This document shows positions 48,739 through 57,268 of a DNA stretch of 64,000 nucleotides, piece after piece (position 1 is the stretch's first letter; the number at the start of each line of letters is the position of its first letter). Both the position numbers and the translations under genes were made by a program. Source of the DNA: Paramoeba atlantica (Eukaryota; Discosea); assembly GCA_977017575.1 (NCBI GenBank), contig CDRNVI010000088.1, positions 62,001-126,000 of the forward strand, in the 5' to 3' direction. The notes beneath the pieces were generated by a model. The model worked only from the letters and a program-made list of their open reading frames with translations. It did not search any database and had not been told where the DNA came from.

Positions 48739-49146
48739 AAGCTACTAGATACATGTTTGCAGACTTTTGTATGTATGCATATTTTTAGAAAATGATTTCC
48801 TTTGCAATAGTTGTCCTAATACATTTTACTTAACTGTAGTGACTAATTGATCAACGCTCTTAAATGCATCTGTAACAAGAACATGCCATACAGACATACA
48901 CGTTCGCACCCCTTGTACGTGTATTGAGATGAACATTTTTTGTCGAGAAATCTTTTTTTAAAACCTGAAAAATCTTTTTTTAAACGCTGAAAAACTTTTT
49001 TTGGAATACCTTAAGATTGCAAATAATAAGTTACGCCACATATACTCCGTGACTAGCGTAATGTACCTTCGTCTTTTTTTAATCTGCATAATCTATTTTT
49101 GAGTAGGCTACTCTCTCGCATGATCCTATTTTCAAGTTCTTCGTTC
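48739..49146. other. intergenic, no gene seen
   Basis: AT-rich spacer with repeated CTTTTTTT-type runs near 48950-49000. No gene. Confidence 0.5.
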
Positions 49147-49356
49147 CTACGCTCCCATAATCACGTTGTTTATAGGAATAAATACTATTTTTATGAAATA
49201 CCCAACTGCTCCAAGGATGCCAAAGCCGACGAGTGTGGATAGACCAGTCTTCGTAAATTCCTTGTAATTAGGTTTAGTGCATTTTTGAACTAGCATTTTA
49301 GAGTTTTTCGCAAACGTCGTTAGCGGAGCAATCGCTATTTCATCTAATAAATCCAT
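49147..49356 (-). CDS. SEC61G: Sec61 gamma subunit of the ER translocon
   Basis: The 69-residue, tail-anchored protein clamps the Sec61 channel from the side. It shows MLVQKCTKPNYKEF (others: RLVKRCTKPDRKEF) and one transmembrane helix (GFGILGAVGYFIKIVFIPI), with the short lumenal end INNVIMG. Length and layout match the family exactly. The ATG is at 49356. Confidence 0.95.
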   Translation of the reverse strand: MDLLDEIAIAPLTTFAKNSKMLVQKCTKPNYKEFTKTGLSTLVGFGILGAVGYFIKIVFIPINNVIMGA

Positions 49357-49869
49357 TTTTGAAAGGAATTATGTTTATCGTGTCTATTGGGATCTCTGTA
49401 CATTTCAAGAAATACGTATTTCTAATTTATTTTAAAAGAAAATTGAATAACATTCTGAGCAAATCAATTATCGTGATTTTAAATCGCTGGTGGTTCAGTG
49501 GGTTCGCTACTACTATAACATTGCACTGCAGATAGAGAGAATCTTTTTTAATAACACTTAGAAAAAACACTGCCCAAAAACATGAAAAGAAGACTCTTAG
49601 GGAACCTGTCACAACTAAAATAAACGCAGTTTCAGAGGGCCTCAGATAACTAGAGGTTATGAGATCCTTTTCAACGAATAGTAAACTTCTGGTACCTCAC
49701 ACTAGAAGAGCCATGTACTATGCATAGAATAGAGTTCTATGCAGAATCAGAGTATTTCTGGTTTCGGTCTCTTGCTCACTCTTCGCAGTGATTGCGCAAG
49801 TCCACGATATTGAATGTCTGCCAAGAGTACCAAAGAAAAGTAGGTAACGTTCCTGAAGATACCCGATTG
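49357..49869. other. intergenic, no gene seen
   Basis: AT-rich spacer. TGGTTCAGTGGG near 49490 resembles a Pol III A box, but no B box follows. Nothing else. Confidence 0.45.
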
Positions 49870-50109
49870 CTAATTAGCGTGGTTGGTTCCCCTCTCGATT
49901 GAAACATCTTTAAGTACATCTAAGGCCCTATCCTCATTGATGCCTTCAAGGGTTTTACTCTTCCGCAAATTTTCTTTCTGGACACGGAAAAGGAACGCAA
50001 TTTTTGAGTACGGTTTCAATGGCTTTTCTTTCAGCAGATCGATCACAACTTGATCTAGTATTTCAGGAATTCGGTACTGTGTAAAATATTCTTGAGCTTC
50101 ATTCTGCAT
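49870..50109 (-). CDS. small RIIa-type docking-domain protein
   Basis: The 79-residue product starts with an RIIa-like dimerisation motif: YFTQYRIPEILDQVVIDLLKEKPLKPYSKIAFLF. The family pattern is YxxxxRIPEILxxLxxxLLxxKPxDPxxFI. Such domains dock to anchoring proteins in PKA regulatory subunits, flagellar proteins and adenylate-kinase N-termini. The tail of about 35 residues has no features. It could be a flagellar or signalling adaptor. Its small size and the diverged second half keep the call moderate. Confidence 0.55.
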   Translation of the reverse strand: MQNEAQEYFTQYRIPEILDQVVIDLLKEKPLKPYSKIAFLFRVQKENLRKSKTLEGINEDRALDVLKDVSIERGTNHAN

Positions 50110-50184
50110 AAGAACAAAAAAGTGAAAACCAATACTAAAATCGTTCTATTCCTTGCATTTCGAATAAGTAATAAAATAATTCTA

Positions 50185-50533
50185 AACCCTGTTCCGGGTT
50201 ATTGTGCACCCCCTGCACAATAACTGGCTCTAGGCACAATAACTAAATATTGGAAAACCAAAAAAAGGGTTAAAAGATATATTTGGCGCCGCTTCGCGGC
50301 GACTTTTTTATGGACAAACACGTTCATGTGCAGAAAACATTCTATTTAAGGGATGTGTTGTTGAACAAACTACGTTATTTTCGAGAAAATGGGAATAAAA
50401 AACCAAAAAATTACGGCGCCGCCTGGCGGCGCCATATTTTGAAGGGGGGGGCACAATAATAGTGGTTGTTTCCACTTATTGTGCCCCCCCTGCACAATAA
50501 GTAGCTCTAGGCACAATAACCCGGAACAGGGTT
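50185..50533. mobile_element. 349-bp MITE with perfect terminal inverted repeats
   Basis: The end AACCCTGTTCCGGGTTATTG(TGC) at 50185-50207 is the exact complement of 50511-50533, flanked by TA on both sides. Inside, a second inverted set (CACCCCCTGCACAATAA and relatives) lies near each end, with two GC-rich palindromes (GGCGCCGCTTCGCGGCG and GGCGCCGCCTGGCGGCGCC) in the middle. No coding capacity. It follows the Tc1/mariner-type TA rule. Confidence 0.85.
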
Positions 50534-52031
50534 TACCAATAAACGAGCGTATAATTTGCACTCAATAATAGAAATATCAAAAATGAGGAACACGCCAGAT
50601 TTTATTCACTTTAACCGACACTTCTTTCTCAAGTATACACAATGCACCCACACTACAGAATGTACATACTGAAAGTACAGACATAAAGTTCAGAGTGGTA
50701 CCCCCCTACTTATTACGTAGGAAATTACGTCACCTTGCACACCAAACAAAGCACGGTATGTCACAAAGCATGTTGTGTCACTACATGAAGTGCACACGTG
50801 TTCTCTCCAGGCTTGCTGCGGACATGAGGTGAAATTAAAGCAAAATTACCTTTTTTTTACTTACGACAAACGTGAAAGCAAACTCACTTCATGAATCACA
50901 TTTTTTTGAAATATCTTGCTTTGCTTCAGCATTTTATAGTGCCCTGTGTGGCGCGTGCTCGATTTTCCTGTCAAAAAAAGCTCACTTTGAAGAAGGTTTC
51001 TCTGTGGGCCGAGGAGGGTTGTGTGCAGTGACTAAAAAAATACAAATATCCATTGAAATCTTTGCCGATCTAACTTCCACTGCATTGCTCCAAAAGTTAA
51101 TGAAGCAGTAGCTATTAAAACCGCAAGGATTAAAGAGAAAGAATTTCGGAAAGAATGCTATAAAAAGTCATTGTTTTGGGGGAAATTGAAAAAAAGACTA
51201 AATTTGCTAGAAATTAACCGGACATGACATGCGTACAATGAAGTATGATGATTGAGGAGCGTCAAAGTCTCTCTTTGAACATTTTTATATTATCTTTGTC
51301 GTGTAGCGGGGAGAGAGAGTGGGGTTGAAGGTTACTGTTGTGTGGATTGGTGAGAGAGCAGGGTTGAAGGTTACTGTCGTGTGGATTGGAGAGAGAGAGC
51401 AGGGTTGAAGGTTACTGTCGTGTGGAGGAGAGAGAGAGTGGGGTTGAAGGTTACTGCCGTGTGGAGGGGAGAGAGAGAGCAGGGTTGAAGGTTACTGTCG
51501 TGTGGAGGAGAGAGAGAGAGTGGGGTTGAAGGTTACTGCCGTGTGGAGGGGAGAGAGCGGGGTTGAAGGTTACTGTGATGTAGAGGGGAGAGAGAGCCTG
51601 CCCGTAATCTGCTTCTGCCTCGGAGAACCATGAGGCGGGATAATCTAAAAATAGTAAAAACGGAACTAAACGTAACGAAATAGTTTTTAAATCTAAATTG
51701 CGTGCAATGAGGTTTTAGAGTTAAGGAGTAATTTTAATCTAAATAGTGTGTAATTGGACAATAATATTTGTTTTCGACACAAATCGGATTTTGATAAAAA
51801 AAAATATGTAGGGGGAGGAATTCACTATCTTTTCCCAGAAATGACAATTAAGTAGGAGGATGGGGGGGTGACAATTATGTAGCGGGGTATAGTACTAATA
51901 AACCTGGTAATTTAGTACGTAATACTTACGTTCCATAGGTAACTAACGAGAATATATGAAAGGAAAAAAACTGAGCGCGTCGAGTAATGAAGTTTCCTTT
52001 TCTTAATTCTCCATTACCAGATGAAGTTCGC
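50534..52031. other. gene-free spacer with a minisatellite
   Basis: 1.5 kb with no supported gene. The plus-strand frame at 50872-51111 is not convincing. The minisatellite at 51306-51600 is its only distinct feature. Confidence 0.5.
51306..51600. repeat. minisatellite, about 7 copies of a 36-44-bp unit
   Basis: Core GGGTTGAAGGTTACTG recurs seven times, separated by GAGAGAGAGAG tracts and CGTGTGGA(G/T) variants. Copies 4 and 6 share one variant and 3 and 5 another, so two-unit blocks seem to have been copied. Purine-rich on the plus strand. Confidence 0.9.
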
Positions 52032-52610
52032 CTAACATTTTTCGCGTAGCCATGGATAATTGTCATAAAGTTTTTTTTCGCACTCTGGGGTTACAGGTTC
52101 TTTTATTTGAAAGAAACTAAGAATTTCTGTTTCTGACTTTCCCATAATAGAAGCAGCAACTGCGGCACAGCACAGATCTCGTAAAGGTAGCAATATGAGA
52201 AAGTTTGCGGCTTTCAGAACTTTAAATAACTGTGAGTTTTTAGATTCGTCTCCATTTTCTAATAAACGAGTTTTATAAAATTCGTAGTCCCATTCGCTGA
52301 GTACGTCTTGCAGTTTAGCCCGAAGAGGTTTTTCGATCTCCTTCAAAGGATTCGCCTCGTGATAAGTTTGAAAATCGAAAACACATTGCAATGTGCGGGA
52401 TTCCATGTCTGGAAGCGGTATTTCAAGTCCGTCATTTTCCATTTCCATGAGTATATTTCGAATTACGGGGCTTTGCTCTAGCAATCGCTTATGGACCAAA
52501 TATTTTCTATTTTCCTTCGTAATCACAACTGCGTGATCAATACATTCAAGATCTGTTGGGAGATCCTTAATCTCAGTCATTGCTGAGAATACTTTTTCGG
52601 CGGATTCCAT
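52032..52610 (-). CDS. SKP1: SKP1-like SCF adaptor
   Basis: SKP1 links cullin-1 to F-box proteins in SCF ubiquitin ligases. The 192-residue product has a BTB/POZ-like N-terminus (VVITKENRKYLVHKRLLEQ), the middle EIPLPDMESRTLQCVFDF (others: ILAKVIEYC), and the C-terminal F-box-binding helices. These are SQLFKVLKAANFLILLPLRDLCC (others: [21 protein letters not shown]) and SIMGKSETEILSFFQIKEPVTPECE. It is about 30 residues longer than usual. Closest alternative is elongin C, which lacks the C-terminal block seen here. Confidence 0.82.
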   Translation of the reverse strand: MESAEKVFSAMTEIKDLPTDLECIDHAVVITKENRKYLVHKRLLEQSPVIRNILMEMENDGLEIPLPDMESRTLQCVFDFQTYHEANPLKEIEKPLRAKLQDVLSEWDYEFYKTRLLENGDESKNSQLFKVLKAANFLILLPLRDLCCAAVAASIMGKSETEILSFFQIKEPVTPECEKKLYDNYPWLREKC

Positions 52611-52797
52611 ATAAAAGAAATGAAAATGTTACGAGCTTTCTAGCTGCAGAAAATTGATAAAAAATATAATGGCACAGAAACAAACGTTCTTATATTTTTT
52701 ATCTGTAAAAGTAAGGAGACCACTGATAGCACTCTATCAATTGGAATAATACTGAGAGGAAGTCAGAAAATTATAAGTCGGTTATTTTCTGTTTAAG

Positions 52798-54735
52798 TTA
52801 AATGATCCACCTCGTCCCCGAGCAAAACATAAGAAAATGACTCACGAAATACAACATCAGAATAAAAAACTGCTCTACATCATTATCTCTTTCTAGTCTC
52901 GTTCTAAATAATAGAGCACAGCGGAACACGGGAGAATATTTCAATGATTTTATCTGAAACGCTCCTTCAGATCTGTTTTGTAGATGGTATCCACGCGCGG
53001 AGTAATACGTGCGCACCCCGACGCCGCTGATCACTGCAATAGAAGAAAAACAGAAATCCCGTGCAATGGCTTCTGCCGCCGCAAGGAGTCCTTTTCCAAA
53101 ACCCGTGTGTTGGGGGAGTGAAGCGTGCTTGGCATATGTCTTCACAAGACGACCATAGACATGGAGTTCACGGATCAACGCACACCCACGCAACTCAGGA
53201 AAGGCATCTTCACCGGCAGTGCGTGTCAAACGGAGACGGAGAAAGCCATAGAGCGTATCGGTCTCAGGCAACTCATAGGAGAGAAACACCTCCAATCCTT
53301 GTTGGGCAATGTAATCCCGTCGTACCAACACGGCCTCGTGTCGTTTGCTAAGTGCCTGGGCGTCGGTACCCACCTCACGACAGCGAATACAGCGGCAGTG
53401 ACGACCGGCCGCGTGCAATCGACTCTCCAACGACTGCCGAAGATTCCCACAACAAGTGCCTCCCAGGACATACTCGGCGGGAATGTCTCGAATCACACGA
53501 TTCAGCCGAATCCACGGGTGAACACGCTGCTTGGCATAACAAATAACGTCAATCAGGTTCTCCAGGCCGTAGGGACGGTACTTGCCCTGCTCAAACCACT
53601 GCTGGATAAGCGTCCAGGGAGTGATTTGACATGGGTAAATCTTCCACTGGTCCGCCTGTAAGTCGCTGTTGTACAAGAAGTCGTCAAACATAGCCTTATC
53701 CCCCTCCGGGGTGGCCCCGGGGAGATCCGGCATAATATGAATGTCAATCTTGAAACAAGCGTCTTTTAATAAACGAAGCGCTCGAACGGCGTCTGCCCTG
53801 GTGCTTCCTCGATTCACGGCTTGCAGGATATTATCATCGGAGTGCTGCACACCAAGTTGAATACGCGTGCACCCGAGCTGCCGCAGCCGACGCACCATCT
53901 CTGGGTTGATTGTGTCAGGACGTGTCTCAAGTGTTATGCCAATGACACGAACACTCTCGGTTTCATTGAATCGTTTCTCGGCCTCAAGTGACTCACGCCG
54001 TCGTGTTGGTTTTGCATAGGTGTTTGCAGCAAAGAGCACATCGCGAATAAAAGTCTCTTGATATTCCATAGGATAGCTCTCCCAGGTACCGCCCAAAACA
54101 AGGACCTCCACCTTGTCAGGGGTATGGCCTATTTCAGTCAAGGTGCGGACCCTTTCTTGGAACTGTACGATGGGGTCAAAATCCAGACGATTCGCCCGCC
54201 GAACTCCTGGTTCATTTAATAAATAGCTGCGGGGTTGCCCGGGCTCATTAGGACAATAATGACAATTCCATTGGCATGAAAATCGTTGTTTCACCCCGTT
54301 AACCTCAGGATACGGTGAGGTAAACACAGTCACGACCAAAACTCCGCTGCTGCTTCGTGTAGATTTCTTGATAAGATAGTCGTCCAAAATCTCGTGATGA
54401 GAAATGCTCCCTTTTTGAAGTAACGCTTGATATGTAGCCAGAAGATTCGCCTTGCTGCAAGCCTTTTTGTATTGCTTCCGAAGACGCGGGATTTCACGAT
54501 CAATTGCCTTTTTAGAAGTTGGATTTCGAGATATGAGCTCCGTAACAATAGTTTGGTATATTTCGACGTCTTCTTCGGGAACTGAGGCTTGATAAGGAGC
54601 CTCCTCCTCTAAAAGTTGTTGCAAATTTGGAAGTTTCTGTATTTTAGATGTAACGATAGCTTCTTCATATTCATCAAGATACATGTGAGGAGCCTCATTG
54701 TGACCCCTTGAAGCTAAATCTTCAATGTCAGCCAT
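52798..54735 (-). CDS. ELP3: Elongator subunit ELP3 with a hydrophobic C-terminal tail
   Basis: ELP3 is a radical-SAM and acetyltransferase enzyme that begins the mcm5/ncm5 modification of wobble U34 in tRNA. The 645-residue protein has the radical-SAM site CQWNCHYCPNEPGQPRSY and VLGGTWESYPMEYQE. Then come RIQLGVQHSDDNILQAVNRG and IDIHIMPDLPGATPEGDK. The GNAT-type domain has ELHVYGRL, then QHTGFGKGLLAAAEAIA and SGVGVRTYYSARGYHL. In most species the protein ends soon after this last block. Here about 55 residues follow, with a hydrophobic stretch QFFILMLYFVSHFLMFCSG at 622-640. It could anchor the protein to a membrane. ATG at 54735. Confidence 0.95.
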   Translation of the reverse strand: MADIEDLASRGHNEAPHMYLDEYEEAIVTSKIQKLPNLQQLLEEEAPYQASVPEEDVEIYQTIVTELISRNPTSKKAIDREIPRLRKQYKKACSKANLLATYQALLQKGSISHHEILDDYLIKKSTRSSSGVLVVTVFTSPYPEVNGVKQRFSCQWNCHYCPNEPGQPRSYLLNEPGVRRANRLDFDPIVQFQERVRTLTEIGHTPDKVEVLVLGGTWESYPMEYQETFIRDVLFAANTYAKPTRRRESLEAEKRFNETESVRVIGITLETRPDTINPEMVRRLRQLGCTRIQLGVQHSDDNILQAVNRGSTRADAVRALRLLKDACFKIDIHIMPDLPGATPEGDKAMFDDFLYNSDLQADQWKIYPCQITPWTLIQQWFEQGKYRPYGLENLIDVICYAKQRVHPWIRLNRVIRDIPAEYVLGGTCCGNLRQSLESRLHAAGRHCRCIRCREVGTDAQALSKRHEAVLVRRDYIAQQGLEVFLSYELPETDTLYGFLRLRLTRTAGEDAFPELRGCALIRELHVYGRLVKTYAKHASLPQHTGFGKGLLAAAEAIARDFCFSSIAVISGVGVRTYYSARGYHLQNRSEGAFQIKSLKYSPVFRCALLFRTRLERDNDVEQFFILMLYFVSHFLMFCSGTRWII

Positions 54736-55358
54736 TTATAGGTATCGAAGAATATAACGAAAAAATACCAATAGTGTTTTCCAATAGTGCATTAGAAGAC
54801 GTACATTCTAGTTGTCGTAATCCTAAGAATGCTAAAATAGTAAATCCAATGGTAGAACTGAGGTATTTCTGTGCCACTTAAATATACAATAAAGGTTATC
54901 AGCACACATTCAGCTGATAAAAAATCAACGCATGCATACCAATTCAGTGGCACAGCGAAGTGAGCTGACTCCGGAGCGCACAGATGCTTGAATCCGTATT
55001 CGTATCAAAAAATCGTATAGTCAAAATAATATTGTCATCAATGCAGCCCAAATCTAGCAAAACACTTTACTTACTTTAAAACGTTATACGGTCTTATCAA
55101 CAATAGTACTCAAAAATTTCATCAATATGGAAAAATCCCGAGCTTCTACTACTCAATCGACAGCCCATGTTAAACGCGTACTCTGTTGAAAGAATAAATT
55201 GTTGAAAGATAACCGCCTAAATAACCGCGCTCCATGTATAGAAACGCTCTTCCATAGTGATAAACTACATAATATTTTATTTAGATATCGTTCCTTTTTG
55301 TTTTTGATCTGAATGCCGAACGTATGAACGTTCGTTCAATATGATATATGAAAACGGT
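54736..55358. other. intergenic, no gene seen
   Basis: AT-rich, about 620 bp between ELP3 and PEPCK. One short palindrome GAACGTATGAACGTTCGTTC lies at about 55318-55337. No gene. Confidence 0.5.
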
Positions 55359-56981
55359 CTACAACTTAGCGTTGACTTGGTAATCTTGAGGATTCACTGA
55401 TCGAAGCGCCGGATCCGCCTTGGCCTCGTACTTCTTAAAATTCTCACGGAACATACGAGCCAGTTTGTTGACCTGTTGCACATACGCCTTCTTATTCTTC
55501 CATGCGTTGTACGGGTTCAAGATTTCATTCGGCACGCCTGGGCACGATTTGGGAATACGGAAGCCCCATCCCGGCATCACCTCGTACCGTGCCTTGACGA
55601 GACTACCGTCATGAATCGCATCCAAAATCTTCCGCGTCCAGCGAAGCTTGATGCGAGGGGCTTGCCCGGCGGGACCCTGCACCCAGCCCGTGTTCACCAA
55701 CCAGCAAGGGACATTGTACTTTTGCAGACGCTCAGCAAGCTGTTTAGCGTACACCGTGGGGTGCCACACAAGAAACGGTCCTCCGAAGCACGCACTGAAG
55801 GTGGGGGTGGGTTCGACAATCCCCATCTCCGTACCCGGTACCTTTGCGGTGTACCCACTGATGAATTGGTACATCGCCTGGGGCTCCGTAAGCTTGCTGA
55901 CGGGAGGGAGGCATCCAAAGGCGTCGTTCGTCAGAAGGATGATATTCTTTGGGTGACCCCCGACGGCGGGAAGCTTTACATTGTCGATGTGGTGCAGCGG
56001 GTAGGAGCAGCGCGTGTTTTCTGTGATACTCACATCGTTGTACTGCACCACCCGGCCGTCATTCAGCACAACATTCTCCACAACACAGCCGAACCGAATC
56101 GCGTTGAAGATGTCGGGCTCATTGTCCTTGGAGAGCCCAATCGCCTTGGCGTAGCACCCCCCTTCGACGTTAAAGATCCCGTGATCGGTCCACACGTGCT
56201 CGTCGTCCCCGATGAGCTTACGATGGGGATCGGCAGAGAGCGTAGTCTTTCCCGTCCCGCTGAGTCCAAAAAACACGGAGACATCACCTGAGACGCCCTC
56301 GTTGGCACTGGCATGCATGGTGAGCTGCCCCGCCTTTGGCAGGGTGTACATCATCAGAGTCAGCACCCCTTTCTTCATCTCCCCGGCGTACTCGGTACCC
56401 ATAATCACCATCTCGTTACGGCGAAACGAAAGCCCGACCATGGTCTGGGACGTGACGCCACGTTCCAACTTGGACTGCGTCCACTGGCCGGCGTTGTAAA
56501 TCACAAAGTCCGGCTTGCCGAAATTCGCCAACTCCGCGGGGGTGGGTTCGATGAGCATGTTCTTCATAAACAGCGCGTGGTAGGCCCGGGTCGTGATGAT
56601 ACGCACTTTCATACGGTAGAGCGGATCCCAGCCGGTGTAGCAGTCGGTGACAAACAGGTGATCCCGGGTGTTTAGAAAATCCACCGCGCGCTGGACGCTG
56701 GTCGCGAAGTTTTCGGGCTCGATCGGGACATTGACTTCACCCCACCACACGTCCTTCTCGTAGTCCTCGTCGCGACACACACGCTTGTCTTTGGGGGAAC
56801 GTCCGGTCTTGACGCCGGAGAGTACGCTAAGGGCTCCAGTGCTGGTGACTTTCGAACTCGGGGTGGTGCGGACTTCGTACTCATAGAGTGTTGCGGTGGG
56901 AGCGTTGTGAACCAGCTTCATCCCGTAGCGAATACCCAAGTCGTGGATGTAGTCGAGCGTGTGGCGTGGTTTTTTCGACAT
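55359..56981 (-). CDS. PCK: ATP-dependent phosphoenolpyruvate carboxykinase
   Basis: PEPCK (ATP) converts oxaloacetate to phosphoenolpyruvate for gluconeogenesis, or runs the other way in some protists. The 540-residue protein has GVKTGRSPKDKR, NAGQW, the P-loop GLSGTGKTTLSADP (about 252-265), the metal motif LIGDDEHVW, and GGHPKNIILLTNDAFG. ALYK-type C-terminal blocks and a full domain order follow, matching the ATP-type, not GTP-type, enzyme. It ends in AKL, which fits the peroxisomal/glycosomal PTS1 pattern. A TATAAA element lies about 80 bp upstream of the ATG at 56981. Confidence 0.97.
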   Translation of the reverse strand: MSKKPRHTLDYIHDLGIRYGMKLVHNAPTATLYEYEVRTTPSSKVTSTGALSVLSGVKTGRSPKDKRVCRDEDYEKDVWWGEVNVPIEPENFATSVQRAVDFLNTRDHLFVTDCYTGWDPLYRMKVRIITTRAYHALFMKNMLIEPTPAELANFGKPDFVIYNAGQWTQSKLERGVTSQTMVGLSFRRNEMVIMGTEYAGEMKKGVLTLMMYTLPKAGQLTMHASANEGVSGDVSVFFGLSGTGKTTLSADPHRKLIGDDEHVWTDHGIFNVEGGCYAKAIGLSKDNEPDIFNAIRFGCVVENVVLNDGRVVQYNDVSITENTRCSYPLHHIDNVKLPAVGGHPKNIILLTNDAFGCLPPVSKLTEPQAMYQFISGYTAKVPGTEMGIVEPTPTFSACFGGPFLVWHPTVYAKQLAERLQKYNVPCWLVNTGWVQGPAGQAPRIKLRWTRKILDAIHDGSLVKARYEVMPGWGFRIPKSCPGVPNEILNPYNAWKNKKAYVQQVNKLARMFRENFKKYEAKADPALRSVNPQDYQVNAKL

Positions 56982-57059
56982 TTTTGAAGTGTGGGGTTGT
57001 AGTTACAAGTGTAAAGGGTTTAGTAGTGTTGCGGAGGTTAAGTGAACTGTTTGAGTGCA

Positions 57060-57068
57060 ACGTTTTAT
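57060..57068 (-). promoter_or_regulatory. TATA-like box upstream of PEPCK
   Basis: On the minus strand TTTATAAAA lies about 80 bp before the ATG, at a spacing plausible for a TATA box with a short leader. Other genes in the window mostly lack it, so it is listed with low weight. Confidence 0.35.
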
Positions 57069-57268
57069 AAACACTGTCATACACTGCAGGCTACTGTATA
57101 CTTCGTATGATTTGTGTAAGAGTAAAATGTAGAGCTAAATGTAAAATCAATAAAAACAGCAAAACAGGTGTAAGCAACTCTTTTGCGACAAAAAATGGAG
57201 TCCAGTTCGAGTGTGCTTTTGCTCAATAGTCGCCCAAGACTTTAGCATGTTAAATAATCACTCGATCC

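Noticed and set aside
49485-49560. tRNA-like sequence with an A-box-like TGGTTCAGTGGG
   Set aside because: No B box, no paired acceptor stem in the expected place.
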